From Streptomyces spiroverticillatus (lineage in GTDB: Bacteria > Actinomycetota > Actinomycetes > Streptomycetales > Streptomycetaceae), in assembly GCA_014650415.1 (NCBI GenBank), contig BMUX01000015.1, forward strand, positions 1-64,000: a stretch of 64,000 bases of DNA, given 5' to 3'. The position numbers and the translations under genes were made by a program. Each line of letters starts with the position of its first letter. Position 1 is the first letter of the stretch. The notes beneath the pieces are model-generated. The model was not told the origin of the DNA. It saw only the letters and a program-made list of their open reading frames with translations, and searched no databases. Shown piece by piece: positions 1-8,323 of the stretch.

Positions 1-82
1 GTTCAAGTGGACCAAGACCGCCGACCAGATCATCGACCGTATCTGCCGCTACTGCACACGCATCTCCGGACCGGCTCACTAG
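1..82 (+). mobile_element. 3' end of a probable IS630-family transposase gene
   Basis: The window opens inside a reading frame (frame starting at base 2) that ends with TAG at 80-82. Its last residues, FKWTKTADQIIDRICRYC and a short tail, resemble the C-terminal tail of IS630/Tc1-type transposases in Streptomyces, which often read 'WTKTAD.I...'. Only 26 residues are visible, so the family call rests on this short match. The stop codon abuts the stop of the convergent NlpC/P60 gene. Whether the element is intact cannot be judged here. Confidence 0.5.
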
Positions 83-1230
83 CCGGGAGCGCTCTCCGCC
101 CCGTACCCCGCATCCGAATCGTTCCCCTCCACCGTGCGCCCCGTCGGCAGGTCCGGCGGGGTGTAGGAGGGGAGCGGGGCGAGCGCGGGGTCCGGGCGGA
201 CGGCCCCGAGCACCGGATTCGAGGCGAGCGGGGAGACCTTCACGTACGCACCCGGACGCGGGGCCTGCACGACCTGCCCGTTCCCGAGATAGATCGCCAC
301 ATGGGTCGCCTTCGGGAAGTAGATCACCAGATCCCCCGGCCGCAACGCGGACAGCGGGATGCGCGGCAGGTACTTCCACTGCTCCTGGCTGGTGCGCGGA
401 ATGGTCCGCCCGGCCGCCGCCCACGCCTGCTGGGTCAGCCCCGAGCAGTCGAAGGTGTCCGGCCCCTCCGCCCCCCACACGTACGGCTTCCCGAGCTGGC
501 GGGTCGCGTAGGTGAGCGCCCGGTCGCCCTCCCGGGAGGGGGCGCGGGAGGCCCGTACCCCGTGCGGACCGAAGGCCCCCGACCCGAGCAGGTCCTGGGT
601 GGCCCTTTCGGCCGTACGGTTCTCCAATTCCGCCAACGAGGCCAGCTCGTCGGCGGTCAGGGCCGCCAGCATCGCCTCGACCTGCTTGAGCCGCGCCTGC
701 ACGGCATCCCGCTGCTTCTTCTGCTTCGCCGCGAGGGTCTGCTGCTTGTCGAGCGCGGCCCGGGCCTTCGTCGCCAGGTCGTCGGCCCGCTGCTCGGCGC
801 CCTCCAGCCGCGCCACCTTCGCCGCCCGGGAGGCCGCCGCCCGGCGCAGGGCGTGGTTCTGGGTGAGCGCGTGCGCGGGGTCGGGGGAGGTCAGCATCCG
901 TACGAAGGTGGAGTACGCGTACTCGCCGCGCCCCTTGTACTGCTCCCGGGCGAGCATCCCGGCGGCCCGCTTGCCGTCGGCGAGGGTGACCCGGGCGACA
1001 CCCAACTCCTTTGTCACCCGCGCGAGTTCACCCCTCTGCGCCTTCAGCTTCTCCTCCGTGGCGTTGAAGGCCTCGGTGGCCTCCTCGGTCTGCTGGTAGA
1101 GCCGCTGGAGATCGGTGAGGAGCCGCCCGACACCGCCGCCGGGGTCACCGGGTGCGGCGTGCGCGCTGCCCGTCGCCGCCAGCACCGTCGCCGCCGCCGC
1201 CACTGCCACCCTGGTCGCGATCCTCGACAC
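79..1230 (-). CDS. Secreted NlpC/P60 peptidoglycan endopeptidase with N-terminal coiled coil
   Basis: 383 residues. An Ala-rich signal peptide (about residues 1-26, AHA cleavage region) is followed by a long Glu/Lys/Ala-rich coiled coil (about 35-215) and a C-terminal NlpC/P60 domain (about 235-345). The catalytic Cys262 lies in DCSGL and His310 in ATHVAIY. Enzymes of this C40 family cleave peptide stems of peptidoglycan, and the coiled coil usually tethers or autoinhibits the hydrolase, as in RipA- or PcsB-like proteins. The GTG start has a strong GGAGGTGATG ribosome site just upstream. A low-complexity tail after the catalytic domain has no recognised function. Confidence 0.9.
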   Translation of the reverse strand: MSRIATRVAVAAAATVLAATGSAHAAPGDPGGGVGRLLTDLQRLYQQTEEATEAFNATEEKLKAQRGELARVTKELGVARVTLADGKRAAGMLAREQYKGRGEYAYSTFVRMLTSPDPAHALTQNHALRRAAASRAAKVARLEGAEQRADDLATKARAALDKQQTLAAKQKKQRDAVQARLKQVEAMLAALTADELASLAELENRTAERATQDLLGSGAFGPHGVRASRAPSREGDRALTYATRQLGKPYVWGAEGPDTFDCSGLTQQAWAAAGRTIPRTSQEQWKYLPRIPLSALRPGDLVIYFPKATHVAIYLGNGQVVQAPRPGAYVKVSPLASNPVLGAVRPDPALAPLPSYTPPDLPTGRTVEGNDSDAGYGAESAPG

Positions 1231-1330
1231 ACCATCACCTCCGGTACGGAGCCGGGAAGTCGACCCGGCTCAGGGCGATGGTGCGCCGCCGCACACCGGT
1301 CAACCCGGCGTGTGGGCCCTGCGGCGCAGT

Positions 1331-1648
1331 TCAGTCACCCGTACCGGTCGAAGGCCGCTCGTCGTCGGCGTGGCGGGTGGACTCGGGGGCGGGCTTGCTC
1401 CACGGCCACTTCGGGGACCAGGGCTCGCGGCCCCCCGGAACGTACACGTACTTCCAGCCCCGCTGGAGGCCGAGCCGCTTGCTGTACCCGGCGGGCCGAC
1501 GCTCGTACGCGTACACCGTGGGCGGGCCGTCCGGGGACGGCACCGGCACCTCGTACCACTTGGGCGGGTTGCCGGTCGGGCCGGTCAGGACGTCGAGGGC
1601 CTGCCCGTCCAGGGGGCCGCCGACGAAGGGGGTCTTCTCGCTTCTCAC
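1331..1648 (-). CDS. Conserved hypothetical protein
   Basis: 105 residues starting at GTG, rich in Pro, Gly, Trp and Tyr, with no signal peptide or membrane segment. It opens with GGPLDGQALDVL and holds a Tyr/Trp-rich middle (KWYEVPVP...YAYERR...WKYVYVP). Codon use and its position between two clear minus-strand genes support it being real. I do not recognise a family with a known activity. Confidence 0.65.
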   Translation of the reverse strand: MRSEKTPFVGGPLDGQALDVLTGPTGNPPKWYEVPVPSPDGPPTVYAYERRPAGYSKRLGLQRGWKYVYVPGGREPWSPKWPWSKPAPESTRHADDERPSTGTGD

Positions 1649-1675
1649 CCCACCAGTGTCACAGCTCCGTCCGTG

Positions 1676-2416
1676 TCACAGCAGGTGGGCGGCCTCGGAG
1701 AGCACCGGGAGGACGCGGCGGGCCAGTACGCCGGCCGCGCCGTCGGAGGTCTCCAGGGCGAGGGCGGCGCGGGTGACGTCCGCGGTCTGGGGGTCGGTGG
1801 CGGCGGTGGCGGTGAGGAGGGCGACGAAGTGGTCGACCATCCAGTCGCGCAGGTCGGGGAGGGGCGGCTGTTTGCCCTCGTCCAGCCAGATCAGCGATGC
1901 GGCCTCGACGGCGGAGATCCAGGTGCGGACCATCATGCGCAGGCGCGGGCCCGCGGTGTCGGTGACGCCCAGGTGGAGGAGGATCTGCTCGGCGGCCTCG
2001 CGGCGCACGCCGTCGACGGTGGCGGTGGTGCGGGAGGTCTCGACCACGCTGCCGCCCTGGAGGAGCGCGCTGAACCCGGTGTCGTGGGTGTCCACGAAGC
2101 CCAGGTACCGGTCGAGGGCGCTGGCCAGGCGCTGGGTGAGGGGGCCCGCCTGCGGTTCGGCGAAGCACAGCTTCAGCTCGTCGGCGGCGGAGCCGAGTGC
2201 CACCTCGTACAACTGGACCTTCCCGCCGGGGAAGTAGCGGTAGACCAGCGGCCTGGACACCCCGGCGGCCTCGGCCACGTCGTCCAGGGAGACGTCCTCG
2301 GGGGCGCGGTGGGCGAAGAGGGACAGGGCCGCGTCGATGAGCTGGAGGCGGCGCTGCTCGACGCTGAGGCGGCGGTAGGCGGGGGTGGGCCCGGCGGAGG
2401 ACGCGGCGGTGGTCAT
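1676..2416 (-). CDS. TetR-family transcriptional regulator
   Basis: 246 residues. The N-terminal helix-turn-helix is clear at about residues 18-65 (LIDAALSLFAHRAPEDVSLDDVAEAAGVSRPLVYRYFPGG in two stretches). The C-terminal helical domain would bind an unknown ligand and mediate dimerisation. A short gap separates it from the hypothetical gene downstream on the same strand. The target and ligand cannot be inferred from the neighbours. Confidence 0.9.
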   Translation of the reverse strand: MTTAASSAGPTPAYRRLSVEQRRLQLIDAALSLFAHRAPEDVSLDDVAEAAGVSRPLVYRYFPGGKVQLYEVALGSAADELKLCFAEPQAGPLTQRLASALDRYLGFVDTHDTGFSALLQGGSVVETSRTTATVDGVRREAAEQILLHLGVTDTAGPRLRMMVRTWISAVEAASLIWLDEGKQPPLPDLRDWMVDHFVALLTATAATDPQTADVTRAALALETSDGAAGVLARRVLPVLSEAAHLL

Positions 2417-2467
2417 GCCAGGCAGCGTAATGCGCCGTCGGGGGTACGGGCCGGGGCTCCCGTCCGG

Positions 2468-3028
2468 CTACTCGTCACCGGCGGGGATGGACAGCCGGCA
2501 GGTGCCGAACGCCGTCTCGCCGTCCTGGCCGACGAGCTGCACCCGCACCGAGCCGTCGCCGACCGCACTGTAGGCGGCGGTGCAGACCAGCTGCTGGGTG
2601 GCGGTCTCGGCCAGGTCCCGGACGGCGACGGGGACGCTCAGCGAGATGCCCCCCGGCTCGGCACCGGGCTTGCGCGGCAGGAGCCGGACGGTGCCGGAAG
2701 TGATCCGGGGGAGCGAGGTGGTGAGCCCAGCGCCCTTCTCGGCCTGCGAGGGGCCGCTGAACAGTGCGGCGATCACCTTCTCCGTCGACGCGGGGCGGGT
2801 CTGGTAGCTGCTGCCGAACTGCCCTTCCGTGCCGAGGGGGCGCGACACCGGGGTCAGCTCCCCGTGCGGCAACCGGTAGAAGAGCAGGGAGTCGACGCCG
2901 TTGCGGGAGAAGTGCTCCACCGTGGCCGGGCCGCCCGCCTCGATGACGTCGGTCTCCCGGATGCCGCAGCCGGCCAGCAGCAGCGCGGCCACCGGCCACG
3001 CGGCCAGGGCCCAGCGTGCCTGCCTCAC
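2468..3028 (-). CDS. Lipoprotein encoded downstream of a two-component system
   Basis: 186 residues with a lipobox LLAGC ending at Cys21, so it is probably a lipid-anchored extracytoplasmic protein. Its ATG overlaps the TGA of the histidine kinase gene (ATGA), which makes it the last gene of the envelope operon. It has no enzyme motif. Actinobacterial kinases are often paired with accessory lipoproteins that modulate signal sensing (CseA and LpqB are examples), so a sensory or modulatory role is a reasonable inference. Confidence 0.8.
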   Translation of the reverse strand: MRQARWALAAWPVAALLLAGCGIRETDVIEAGGPATVEHFSRNGVDSLLFYRLPHGELTPVSRPLGTEGQFGSSYQTRPASTEKVIAALFSGPSQAEKGAGLTTSLPRITSGTVRLLPRKPGAEPGGISLSVPVAVRDLAETATQQLVCTAAYSAVGDGSVRVQLVGQDGETAFGTCRLSIPAGDE

Positions 3029-4554
3029 TCCGTTGCCCCTTCCGTGAACAGCGGTATCTCCACGGTGAAGACGGCGCCCCCCTCCGGCCGGTTGCCCGCG
3101 CGGATCCTCCCGCCGTGCAGCCGTACGTTCTCCGCGGCGATGGCCAGCCCGAGACCGCTGCCCGCCGAGCGGGTGCGGGCGGCGTCCGCCTTGTAGAACC
3201 GGTCGAAGATGTGCGGCAGCACGTCCGGGGCGATGCCGGGACCGCTGTCGGCGACCTCGGTGATCAGCACCGGCGTCCCGTCCGAACCCGTCTCGCTGCG
3301 CAGCCGTACGGCGACGGGCGCCGCCCCGTGCCGCAGCGCGTTGCCCACGAGGTTGGCGACGACCACGTCGAAGCGGCGCGGGTCGAGCCGCACCCGTATC
3401 CCTTCGGGCAGTTCGGGAACGATCCGGCCGTCGGTCCAGTGCCGGTTGACCAGCGTCTTGCGGATGGCCTCGGCGGCGTCGAGTTCGTCGGTGTTCAGCT
3501 CGGCGGCCCGGGCGTCGAAGCGGGAGATCTCGATCAGGTCCTCGACGAGCACGGCGAGCTTGCCGGTCTCCGCGCTGATCAGCCGCACCGCGCGGGCGGT
3601 GTCGCTGTCCAGGTGGCCCGCGTCCTCGTCCAGCACCTCGGTGACCGCGAGCATCCCGGCCAGCGGGGTGCGCAGTTCGTGCGAGACGTCGGAGGCGAAC
3701 CGGCGGGCCCGCGCCTCGGCCCGGCGCAGCTCCTTCACGGAATGCTCCAGGTTCGCGGCGGACTCGTTGAAGGTGTGCGCGAGGTCGGCCAGTTCGTCCT
3801 TGCCGCGCACCTCGATCCGGGTGTCGAGCTTGCCGCTGCCCATGCTGCGGGCCGCCCGGTGCAGCTCCCGCACCGGGCGCAGGACGCTGCGGGCGGCCAG
3901 CAGCCCGGGCAGCAGGGCGACGGCGAGCCCGGGCAGGGCCCCGTCGCGGGCGGCGGTCAGCAGCGCGTCGACGTTGATCTGCTCGTCGCTCATCCGCATC
4001 ACCGCGTACACGACCAGGCCTAGGGGCAGCGCGCTGTGCTGACCGGCCCGGAAGACGGTGGGCATGGCGATGGTCAGGTACGGAACGCCGTCCTTGACGA
4101 CCCGTTCGAAGGCGCCCCGGGGGTTGCTGAGGGCGGCCCGCCGCAGGCCGGGGGTGATGACGCCGGACACGGGGCTGGTGCCGGAGGAGGCGCGGAGGGT
4201 GCCGTACTCGGCGAAGACGATCCAGGGGCGCGGCTTGCCCTTGCGTGCGATGTCGCGCAGGTTCGCCTCCAGATTCCCCACGTCGGAGGGGAAGGTGAAG
4301 GTGTTCAGCTGGACCTGCTCGCGGAACGAGGAGACGGCCGTGTCCTGCGCGGTCTTCAGCAGGGCGGTCCGCGCCTCCCGGTAGGTCAGCGCGGCCGTCG
4401 TCCCGGCGCCGACCACCGCGACCAGCAGGAAGGCGAGGACCAGCCGGGTGCGCAGACCGAACGCCCGCACCCGCCGGTTCGTCGGCTTCGTGTTCGTACT
4501 TGTGGACTTCGCGCTTGCCCGCTTCCCGCGCCGCCGCCCGGATCTGCCGCTCAC
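3025..4554 (-). CDS. Sensor histidine kinase of the envelope operon
   Basis: 509 residues from a GTG that overlaps the regulator's TGA (GTGA). The reading frame extends further upstream, but that part is the shadow of the regulator gene. A basic N-terminus leads into one membrane helix, an extracytoplasmic domain of about 130 residues, a second membrane helix, a HAMP segment, and a kinase core. The phospho-acceptor His is in SHELRTPLAG, the N box in GNALRHG, and the ATP lid has DSGPGIAPD and GSGLGLAIA. Its location after FemX-like and MurJ genes suggests it senses the cell-wall state. Confidence 0.93.
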   Translation of the reverse strand: MSGRSGRRRGKRASAKSTSTNTKPTNRRVRAFGLRTRLVLAFLLVAVVGAGTTAALTYREARTALLKTAQDTAVSSFREQVQLNTFTFPSDVGNLEANLRDIARKGKPRPWIVFAEYGTLRASSGTSPVSGVITPGLRRAALSNPRGAFERVVKDGVPYLTIAMPTVFRAGQHSALPLGLVVYAVMRMSDEQINVDALLTAARDGALPGLAVALLPGLLAARSVLRPVRELHRAARSMGSGKLDTRIEVRGKDELADLAHTFNESAANLEHSVKELRRAEARARRFASDVSHELRTPLAGMLAVTEVLDEDAGHLDSDTARAVRLISAETGKLAVLVEDLIEISRFDARAAELNTDELDAAEAIRKTLVNRHWTDGRIVPELPEGIRVRLDPRRFDVVVANLVGNALRHGAAPVAVRLRSETGSDGTPVLITEVADSGPGIAPDVLPHIFDRFYKADAARTRSAGSGLGLAIAAENVRLHGGRIRAGNRPEGGAVFTVEIPLFTEGATE

Positions 4555-5234
4555 AGCGGTCCGAAGCGGTAGCCGAAGCCGCGCAGGGTCTGGACGTAGC
4601 GGGGTGCCCCGCTGTCGTCCTCGATCTTGTTGCGCAGGCGCCGCACGCACGCGTCGACCAGCCGGGCGTCGGCGTGGTAGCTGTGCTCCCACACGTGCTC
4701 CAGCAACTGCTGGCGGCTGAACACCTGGTCGGGGGCGGCCGTCAGGTGCAGCAGCAGCTTCAGTTCGGAGGGGGCCAGCGCGATCCGCTGCCCCGCCTTG
4801 GTGACGGTCAGCCCGGCCCGGTCGACGGTCAGGTCGCCGTGCGTCTCGACGGTCGGCCGGTCGGCGCCGGTGAACTCGATGCGGCGCAGTACGGCCCGGA
4901 TGCGGGCCTCGATGACGTCGGGGCGGGCGGGCTTGACGATGTAGTCGTCGGCGCCCGCCTCCAGGCCCACGATCATGTCGAAGTCGTCGCCGCGCGCGGT
5001 GAGCATGATGATCGGCAGCTGGCTGTCCTCGCGGACCCGGCGGCAGACCTGCACGCCGTTCATGCCGGGCAGCATCAGGTCGAGCAGCAGCAGGTCGGGC
5101 CGGAAGTCGTCCAGGGCGGCGAGCCCGGCCTCGCCGGTGGCGGCCGACCGTACGTCGTGGCCTCGGCGGCGCAGGCCGAGTTCGACGCCCTCGCGCACGG
5201 CGGGGTCGTCCTCGATGAGCAGTACGCGGGGCAT
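4551..5234 (-). CDS. OmpR/PhoB-family response regulator
   Basis: 227 residues. The receiver domain (1-120) shows the acidic pair in LLIEDDP, the phospho-acceptor Asp in LLLDLMLPG and the conserved Lys in IVKPA. The C-terminal winged helix (about 130-225) ends GFGYRFGPL, typical of OmpR-type DNA binding. It sits 24 bp after murJ and overlaps the kinase start by 4 nt, so it is the partner of that kinase. Its resemblance to AfsQ1 or CseB is only at family level, so I give no symbol. Confidence 0.94.
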   Translation of the reverse strand: MPRVLLIEDDPAVREGVELGLRRRGHDVRSAATGEAGLAALDDFRPDLLLLDLMLPGMNGVQVCRRVREDSQLPIIMLTARGDDFDMIVGLEAGADDYIVKPARPDVIEARIRAVLRRIEFTGADRPTVETHGDLTVDRAGLTVTKAGQRIALAPSELKLLLHLTAAPDQVFSRQQLLEHVWEHSYHADARLVDACVRRLRNKIEDDSGAPRYVQTLRGFGYRFGPL

Positions 5235-5258
5235 GGGCAGGTTCTCCTCGGGGATCCT

Positions 5259-6875
5259 TCAGCGCCGGGTGATGCGGCGACGTACACCGGAAATCAGGGC
5301 ATCGAGCTCGGCCAGCCGCAGCGGCCCGGCCAGCAGCGCGAAGACGAGCGCGACGACCACCGCACCGGCCGCCGCCGCTGCCACGGCTCCCGCCCGCCCG
5401 GCCCAGGACGCGGCGACGTACGCGAGGACCGTGGCGGGCACGGCGGCCACCAGCAGCCTCGCGACCGCCCCGAGCGCGGCCGAACGCCACGGCCTGCCCA
5501 TGCCCAGCCGACGGCTGAGCACCAGCCCCGTCACCACCCAGCCCCCGAACAGGGCCAGTGAGTACGCCCCCGCCAGCCCGGTGACCGCCCAGCGGGCGGG
5601 CAGCACCTGGGCGGCGGTCACCGAGAGCCCCGCGTTGAGGGCGACGATCACCAGGTTGAGCAGGAAGGGCGTACGGGTGTCGCCGAGCGCGTAGAAGGTG
5701 CGCGCCAGGACGTACTGCCCGGACATGGCGAGCAGTCCGGGCGCGAACGCCATCAGGATTCCGGCCATCGCGGCGGTGTCGCTCGCGGTGGTCGCACCGT
5801 GCCCGTAGACGACGGCCATGATCGGATGCGCGAGCGCGAGCAGCGCGCAGGAGGCCGGGACGATCATCGCGGACGTGGAGCGCAGAGCGTACGAGACGTC
5901 CTTGCGCACGGCCGCGAGGTCATGGTCGGCGGCCGCAGCGCTCATCCGGGGCAGCAGCGCCGTCAGCAGGGAGACGGTGACGATGCCGTGGGGGACGAGC
6001 CAGAGGACGTAGGCGTTGTTGTACGCGCCGTAGCCCGGCCCGCCTTCGAGGCCCGCCGTGGTGGCCAGCCGGGTCGTCACCCAGTACGCCCCCTGGTTGG
6101 CCAGCACCAGCAGCACCAGCCAGCCCGCCGACCGCAGGGGCCGGGTCAGCCCGCTGCCCTTCCAGTCGAAGCGCGGCCGCCACCGGAAGCGGGCCGCGCG
6201 CAGCGCCGGGGCGAGCGCGAGGGCCTGGACGGCGATCCCGGCGGTGGTGCCCCAGCCCAGCAGGGCCGTCTCGGACGCGCTCAGCGTGTCCCCGCCGCCC
6301 AGCGACAGCGCGAGGAACAGCCCGAACACCCCGATGACGACCACATTGTTGAGGACCGGCGCCCACATCATCGCGCCGAACCGGCCGCGCGCGTTGAGCA
6401 CCTGCCCCAGCAGCGTGAACAGCCCCAGGAAGAAGATCTGCGGCAGGCAGTAGCGGGCGAAGGCGATCGTCATCGACGCCTGCGCACCGGTGTAGTCGGT
6501 GTACGCGCCGACGATCGCGGGCGCCGCCCACACCCCGGCGGCGGTGATCACCAGCAGCGCCACCACGCACACGGTGATGAGCCGGTCGGTGTACGCGGCC
6601 CCGCCGTCCTTGTGCTCCTTCGCCGCCCTGACCAGCTCGGGCACGAAGACGGCGTTCAGCGCGCCGCCGAGGAGGAGCATGTAGACGATGGTGGGCAGCG
6701 AGTTGCCGACCGCGTAGCCGTCCGGGACGGCTCCGATGGTGCCGATCGCCGCCGCGACGACGGCGGACCGTACGAAGCCGGTGGCCCGGGACACCAGGGA
6801 ACCGGCGGCCATGAGGACGCTGCTGCGGGCGGCGGACGCAGCTTTCGGGGGTGCCTCCTGCACCTGGGCGCTCAC
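5259..6875 (-). CDS. murJ: MurJ/MviN-type lipid II flippase
   Basis: 538 residues using a GTG (6875) that overlaps the TGA of the upstream FemX-like gene. A longer ATG frame from 6947 would run well into that gene and is less likely. Multiple membrane helices (about 14) follow the MviN/MurJ pattern: an early SLVSRATGFVRS stretch, then NARGRFGAMMWAPVLNN, and FYALGDTRTPFLLN. MurJ proteins move lipid-linked peptidoglycan precursor across the membrane. Streptomyces often has more than one paralogue, so this may not be the essential copy. Confidence 0.85.
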   Translation of the reverse strand: MSAQVQEAPPKAASAARSSVLMAAGSLVSRATGFVRSAVVAAAIGTIGAVPDGYAVGNSLPTIVYMLLLGGALNAVFVPELVRAAKEHKDGGAAYTDRLITVCVVALLVITAAGVWAAPAIVGAYTDYTGAQASMTIAFARYCLPQIFFLGLFTLLGQVLNARGRFGAMMWAPVLNNVVVIGVFGLFLALSLGGGDTLSASETALLGWGTTAGIAVQALALAPALRAARFRWRPRFDWKGSGLTRPLRSAGWLVLLVLANQGAYWVTTRLATTAGLEGGPGYGAYNNAYVLWLVPHGIVTVSLLTALLPRMSAAAADHDLAAVRKDVSYALRSTSAMIVPASCALLALAHPIMAVVYGHGATTASDTAAMAGILMAFAPGLLAMSGQYVLARTFYALGDTRTPFLLNLVIVALNAGLSVTAAQVLPARWAVTGLAGAYSLALFGGWVVTGLVLSRRLGMGRPWRSAALGAVARLLVAAVPATVLAYVAASWAGRAGAVAAAAAGAVVVALVFALLAGPLRLAELDALISGVRRRITRR

Positions 6876-8065
6876 CGGCGGTTCAGGTACGCCTGGAAGG
6901 CGCGGTGAAGCGTCCGGTTGGTGGTGCCGCCCAAGGCTTTCTCCCATTCCCCCAAGGTCTCGACGACCTGTCCCCCGGTGCCGAGCTTCCAGCGCAGGAG
7001 GCCGTACGTACGTTCCCCTGGATCAAGTGTGGAGGGTACCCCGCGCATGTCGTACACGTCAGCGCCCCTGGCGTGGGCGTCCAGCAGCATGTGCCACTGG
7101 AGGGCGTTGGAGGGGCGGACCTCGCGGCGGTGGTCGGCGGAGGCGCCGGTCTGGTACCAGGCCCGGCGGCCCACCGTGATCATCGTGTGGGCGGCGAGGA
7201 TCTCGCCCCGGTGGCGGGCCAGGTAGAGCTTCATACGACCGGGCTCCTCGGCGTTGAGTGCCGCGAACTGGCGCTCGTAGTACGCCAGCGAGCGCCCGAG
7301 CCGGAATCCGTCCCGCTCCTCGGTAATGCGCAACAACCGGTAGAACTCGGGCAGATCGGCCGCACTGCCCACGACCACCTCCACCCCCTCCTTCCGCGCC
7401 CGCCGCACATTGCGCCGCCACTCCTGGTTGAGCCCGGACCACAGGTCGTCGGCGGTGCGCCCGGCGAGCGGCACCCGGAAGACGTGACGCGGCTGGGCGT
7501 CCCCGTCGCCGTCCCCGTTCGCGTCGTCCCCGCAGCGCTGCCAGCCGCGGGCGCGCAGCCGCTCGCCGACCGCCGTGCCGAGCGGGTCGACCTCGCTGGC
7601 GAGTACGTCGCCGAGCCGCCGGCCCGGCTGGGCGGCCGACTTCAGCAGGGCGGCGTCCCAGCTCCGGTAGGCGGGGGAGGGGCCGATGCGTACGGCGAAG
7701 GCGCCCGCCGCACGCAGGTGACCCAGCAGCGGTTCGAGCCAGCGGTCGACGTTCGGGTCGCTCCAGTCGACGACCGGCCCTTCGGGGAGGTACGCGAAGT
7801 ACTTCCGTGTGCCGGGCAGTTGGCGCAGCAGCACCAGCGCCGCCCCGGTCAGCCGGCCGGCCCTCGGGTCGGGCCCCCAGCCCAGCAGCAGCGGGCGCCA
7901 CCCCTCCTTGACGTCCGCCCAGGACGGGCACTGGAGGAACGCGGGGCCCAGGTCCGTGCCCTCGCGGGAGGCGAGGAAGGCGCGGTAGACCTCGGCGGTG
8001 ACGGGGGTCAGGGCGCCCTGGTGGGAGGCGGCGGCGGACGAGGGCGGGACGAGCAGCGCGGTCAC
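6872..8065 (-). CDS. FemX/FemAB-like peptidoglycan bridge aminoacyltransferase
   Basis: 397 residues from a GTG at 8065 (VTALLVPPSS), preceded by GGAGATGGAGAGG. The open frame continues to 8212, but those residues lack family similarity and would fill the divergent promoter. The protein has the two-GNAT-fold FemABX layout: WRRNVRRARKEGVEV in the middle and the C-terminal DVYDMRGVP...ERTYGLLRWKLGTGG signature. In Streptomyces, FemX adds glycine from Gly-tRNA to lipid II. It heads the operon FemX-MurJ-regulator-kinase-lipoprotein. Confidence 0.85.
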   Translation of the reverse strand: MTALLVPPSSAAASHQGALTPVTAEVYRAFLASREGTDLGPAFLQCPSWADVKEGWRPLLLGWGPDPRAGRLTGAALVLLRQLPGTRKYFAYLPEGPVVDWSDPNVDRWLEPLLGHLRAAGAFAVRIGPSPAYRSWDAALLKSAAQPGRRLGDVLASEVDPLGTAVGERLRARGWQRCGDDANGDGDGDAQPRHVFRVPLAGRTADDLWSGLNQEWRRNVRRARKEGVEVVVGSAADLPEFYRLLRITEERDGFRLGRSLAYYERQFAALNAEEPGRMKLYLARHRGEILAAHTMITVGRRAWYQTGASADHRREVRPSNALQWHMLLDAHARGADVYDMRGVPSTLDPGERTYGLLRWKLGTGGQVVETLGEWEKALGGTTNRTLHRAFQAYLNRR

Positions 8066-8323
8066 GGTCTGGGCCTCTCCATCTCCCCGGTCTGCGACGG
8101 GGGTTCTCCCCGGGCTGTCCGTGGGTTCGCCGCAGATGCTCACAGCCGTCCATGACCGCTCCGTACGGCGAATGTGACCGGACCATGACCGTTCCTCACC
8201 AGACGCCGTCACAAAGCCCCGGCACGGCTGACCTGCCCCTATCCAGATCTACAGTCACAACTCGGGTCGCCGTCGGCGCACTTGCCGACCCTTGCGCCCG
8301 CCTTTCCCGCCACGGAGGTCCAG

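Noticed and set aside
3025..5234. Naming the two-component system CseBC or AfsQ1Q2
   Set aside because: The similarity is at OmpR/kinase family level; the neighbours (FemX-like, MurJ) differ from those loci and no sigma factor gene is adjacent.
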